From: MGBC113645 sp036308445
GTDB lineage: Bacteria > Bacillota_I > Bacilli_A > Erysipelotrichales > Coprobacillaceae
DNA length: 64,000 nt
NCBI GenBank assembly: GCA_036308445.1
Contig: JAXJVS010000122.1
Coordinates: 1 to 64,000 of the forward strand
Direction of reading: 5' to 3'
Shown: one piece after another, positions 61,911 through 64,000 of the stretch
Numbering within the stretch: position 1 is the stretch's first letter
Layout of the letters: each line of letters begins with the position of its first letter
Position numbers and translations under genes: made by a program
The notes under the pieces: generated by a model
What the model saw: only the letters and a program-made list of their open reading frames with translations
The model's database searches: none
Told to the model about the DNA's origin: nothing

Positions 61911-62471
61911 TTATATAATCTCAACAAGATTAACCCTAATCAATAATGATATAATAAAAACAATAAGAACAAAAATTATAGAATTGAGATTATAATTCAT
62001 TATACTTTTACCATTAAAATTATCCTCGATAAAAAAGGTAACTATAAGCGTTTGGAAAGATAAAGTAATGTTTGGAAAAAAAAGGAGCAGAAGAAATAAT
62101 AATTCAAAAAATAACTGTAATAATATTAGAAAAACAGAAATCGGTGTTAAATCAAATGATAAAACATAAATAGACGAGAAAGAAATCTGTATTCCTTTTA
62201 AAAACACCAGAAACAAAATACCAATAAATCCTAAATAGCTTGAATTCAAATATGTAAACAAGAAAATAATTATAATATTTTGAATTAAAAAAATAGAATA
62301 TTCTGTTTGTTCTTTGTTTATAAAAAATAAGGTCTTGAAAAAAGAAATAACTTGTTTTGAACAATATTGGTATTCAAACAAACCAAATAAAACACCAGAA
62401 AATAGAAAAGTAAAAAAAATTATAATTAAATACTTTTTATGATTAATAAGCTTATGTAAAAAAAAGTTCAT
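61911..62471 (-). CDS. spoIIM: Stage II sporulation protein M
   Basis: Part of the SpoIID-SpoIIM-SpoIIP machine that remodels septal peptidoglycan for engulfment. The 186-aa membrane protein has five to six helices in the SpoIIM arrangement; FLFSGVLFGLF near the start and the loop with FLKGIQISFSS are typical positions, though overall similarity is low. It sits between dinB and xerD; in B. subtilis spoIIM is also close upstream of xerD. ATG 62471 has GAGGTGAT; a GTG at 62480 is part of that site. Confidence 0.8.
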   Translation of the reverse strand: MNFFLHKLINHKKYLIIIFFTFLFSGVLFGLFEYQYCSKQVISFFKTLFFINKEQTEYSIFLIQNIIIIFLFTYLNSSYLGFIGILFLVFLKGIQISFSSIYVLSFDLTPISVFLILLQLFFELLFLLLLFFPNITLSFQTLIVTFFIEDNFNGKSIMNYNLNSIIFVLIVFIISLLIRVNLVEII

Positions 62472-62488
62472 AAATATCACCTCAGTGA

Positions 62489-62516
62489 ATTATATGAACT
62501 TCTTTATGGTTTATTC
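62489..62516 (-). promoter_or_regulatory. Possible sigma-E promoter of spoIIM
   Basis: Minus-strand CATATAAT (62489-62496; one mismatch to CATACAAT) preceded after 13 bp by GAATAAA (62510-62516). Spacing is one base short of the usual 14-15. spoIIM is sigma-E-dependent in B. subtilis. The -35 overlaps the dinB stop. Confidence 0.35.
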
Positions 62517-63722
62517 ATCATTTTCTAAATATTTGTTTTGTATATTATTATTCAAAAGAGCTGATGCTTTTTTTAAAGAGTATTTTCCTTGTGATTCATA
62601 TTCAATTCGCTTCAATATTTTATCAATTTCATCTTCATTGCTTCTTGCGTTAATATCATTAAACAAAGATAATTGCTCATTGATTTTATTTTTCTCAATT
62701 ACATTATTGAGTACAACTCCTACTAATCTCAAAGGTTCACCATGATAATTTTTTTCAAATAATAATAGTGCCATACTATAAATTGTTTCAAAATCATTAA
62801 AATAGTAATCATATACTGTTTGTCTGGAAATACTTTTTTCTCTTGAAAACTTTAAAGTTATTGAAATAGAATTAGAAACCATATTTCTTCTTTTTGCTCT
62901 ATCAGAAACTTCTTTAGATAATTCTTTGAATTTTGACTTCAAAAAATCTATATCACTACTATCTTCTTGAAAAGTAGTTGAATTACCAATAGATTTGAGC
63001 TGGTTATGATTAGTATTTATTTTTGAATAATCTTTTCCGTTAGCTTTTTGATAGTATATAAAAGCGTTTTTTCCAAAAATAGGTTTGACAATATCATAAT
63101 TTTTTCTTTTTGCTAAATCACCAATTGTGTATATTCCTAATTCTTTGAGCTTAGGTGCAGTCTTTTTGCCAATACCAAACATATCATCTATTGGTAAATC
63201 CCATATCATTTCTTTAAAATTTTGAGTTGTTATCATAGTTATTCCCATAGGTTTCTTTAAATCACTACCCATTTTAGCTAGAAACTTATTGGGAGCAATA
63301 CCAATGGAACATTTCAAATGTAAGTCTTCATATACATGCTGTTGCATTTTTAAAGCAAGTAATTTAGGTGATATGTTTTCTTTTCTTATATAATCCGTCA
63401 TATCCACATAACACTCATCGATACTAGCGACTTCTAATTGAGTAGAATATTGACCAATAATTTCGAAAAACTGTCGTGATAAAGTCTTATATAGCGAAAA
63501 ATGTGGCTCAATAACAATTAAAGAAGGACACTTTTCTTTTGCTAGATATAATGGCATTGCAGAATGAATTCCATATTTTCTTGCTTCATAAGAAGCAGTA
63601 GTAACAATACTTCTTTTTTCATTACGAGAAATAGCTATTGGTTTATTTTCTAAAGTAGGATCATTAGCTATTTCTGCACTTGCAAAGAAAGCATTTAAAT
63701 CAATATGAAATATAATTTGCAT
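62511..63722 (-). CDS. dinB: DNA polymerase IV (Y family)
   Basis: A 403-aa translesion polymerase. Palm motifs FHIDLNAFFASAE and SIDECYVDMTDY carry the catalytic Asp and Asp-Glu; CSIGIAPNKFLAKMGSDLKKPMG and FGIGKKTAPKLKELGIYTIGDLA (thumb HhH) are typical, and a little-finger domain follows. The C-terminal end contains no clear beta-clamp pentapeptide other than QLSLF (in KINEQLSLFND), which fits a clamp-binding motif. It starts 18 bp behind the spo0A stop, with AGGTGAT upstream, so cotranscription is possible. Confidence 0.94.
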   Translation of the reverse strand: MQIIFHIDLNAFFASAEIANDPTLENKPIAISRNEKRSIVTTASYEARKYGIHSAMPLYLAKEKCPSLIVIEPHFSLYKTLSRQFFEIIGQYSTQLEVASIDECYVDMTDYIRKENISPKLLALKMQQHVYEDLHLKCSIGIAPNKFLAKMGSDLKKPMGITMITTQNFKEMIWDLPIDDMFGIGKKTAPKLKELGIYTIGDLAKRKNYDIVKPIFGKNAFIYYQKANGKDYSKINTNHNQLKSIGNSTTFQEDSSDIDFLKSKFKELSKEVSDRAKRRNMVSNSISITLKFSREKSISRQTVYDYYFNDFETIYSMALLLFEKNYHGEPLRLVGVVLNNVIEKNKINEQLSLFNDINARSNEDEIDKILKRIEYESQGKYSLKKASALLNNNIQNKYLENDE

Positions 63723-63740
63723 GATTTTATCACCTCAAGA

Positions 63741-64000
63741 TTATTTTAGCATATAATCCTTATGTGTATAAATATTTTCTTTTACAATATGATCTGCTTT
63801 ATGAGCTAAACGAAGTTTATCTGCAATCATTGCAATAAACTCGGAATTTGTAGGTTTGGATTTAACAGCAGATACTGTATATCCAAATATATCATCAATT
63901 GCATCTGTATTACCTCTATTCCATGCTACTTCTATAGCATGTCTAATTGCTCTTTCAACCCTTGAGGATGTCGTGTTATATTTTCGAGCAATATCTGGAT
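63741..64000 (-). CDS. spo0A: Sporulation response regulator Spo0A, C-terminal part (partial)
   Basis: The last 86 codons of the gene run in from the right edge, ending at TAA 63741-63743. They encode most of the Spo0A DNA-binding domain: [38 protein letters not shown] and [21 protein letters not shown] are almost the B. subtilis sequence. Spo0A phosphorylation starts sporulation, so the organism very likely sporulates together with sigK, gerE and dpaAB. The receiver domain lies outside the window. Confidence 0.95.
   Translation of the reverse strand, partial: PDIARKYNTTSSRVERAIRHAIEVAWNRGNTDAIDDIFGYTVSAVKSKPTNSEFIAMIADKLRLAHKADHIVKENIYTHKDYMLK

Noticed and set aside
1..64000. CRISPR arrays, prophage or complete insertion sequences
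   Set aside because: No regularly spaced repeats, phage structural genes or intact transposase were found; XerD is the housekeeping recombinase in its usual context.

Overview
This window is AT-rich chromosome from a low-GC, endospore-forming, anaerobic Firmicute. The spore genes (spo0A, sigK with a pro-sequence, gerE, gerM, spoIIM, dpaAB and a sirA-like gene) together with an [FeFe]-hydrogenase operon and a compact gene set suggest the Erysipelotrichales/Coprobacillaceae side of the phylum; this placement is inference. Much of the gene order repeats Bacillus subtilis blocks with insertions and losses. No prophage, CRISPR array or intact insertion sequence is visible.

Layout. 1-9,000: rnhC facing cvpA-mutS2-uvrC, then gerE, a VanY-like gene, gerM and a phosphodiesterase. 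9,000-14,130: an AEC transporter, a calcium-type P-ATPase, two small conserved genes and two identical tRNA-Arg(TCT) genes. 14,130-26,000: dpaA-dpaB-dapA (spore dipicolinate), an RNase J2-type gene, ftsK/spoIIIE, a split transketolase and yfmF-yfmH. 25,950-37,200: a structured small RNA, ynzC-tkt, a ten-gene electron-bifurcating [FeFe]-hydrogenase operon with a regulatory cassette, then sirA-like and yneF. 37,200-43,200: a phosphatase, plsY, parE-parC. 43,200-50,600: sigK, and the ribosome-assembly/NAD block yqeH-yhbY-nadD::yqeK-rsfS-methyltransferase-mtnN, followed by a U32 peptidase. 50,600-58,600: small regulators, two orphan PTS IIB proteins, ACT and DUF711 proteins, an AAA ATPase, a two-domain acyltransferase and purF. 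58,600-59,500: a decayed, mostly non-coding stretch. 59,500-64,000, all on the minus strand: spo0A (3' part), dinB, spoIIM, xerD, deoB and a small membrane protein.

The genes fall into a few programmes: DNA repair and topology (mutS2, uvrC, dinB, parE/C, xerD, ftsK), the mother-cell sporulation line (spo0A, then spoIIM, sigK, gerE, gerM and dpaAB), ribosome assembly and RNA turnover, and fermentative redox balance (transketolases, hydrogenase). The points that most deserve a second look are: an RNase HIII whose catalytic acidic residues are replaced; a VanY-type peptidase lacking its zinc ligands inside the gerE-gerM cluster; sigma-K-type promoters in front of gerE and dpaA; a composite promoter-Shine-Dalgarno arrangement that predicts 5' leaders of only about 9-15 nt for many genes; the ATPase/DRTGG/PHP cassette embedded in the hydrogenase operon; and a structured RNA of about 160 nt between yfmH and ynzC.
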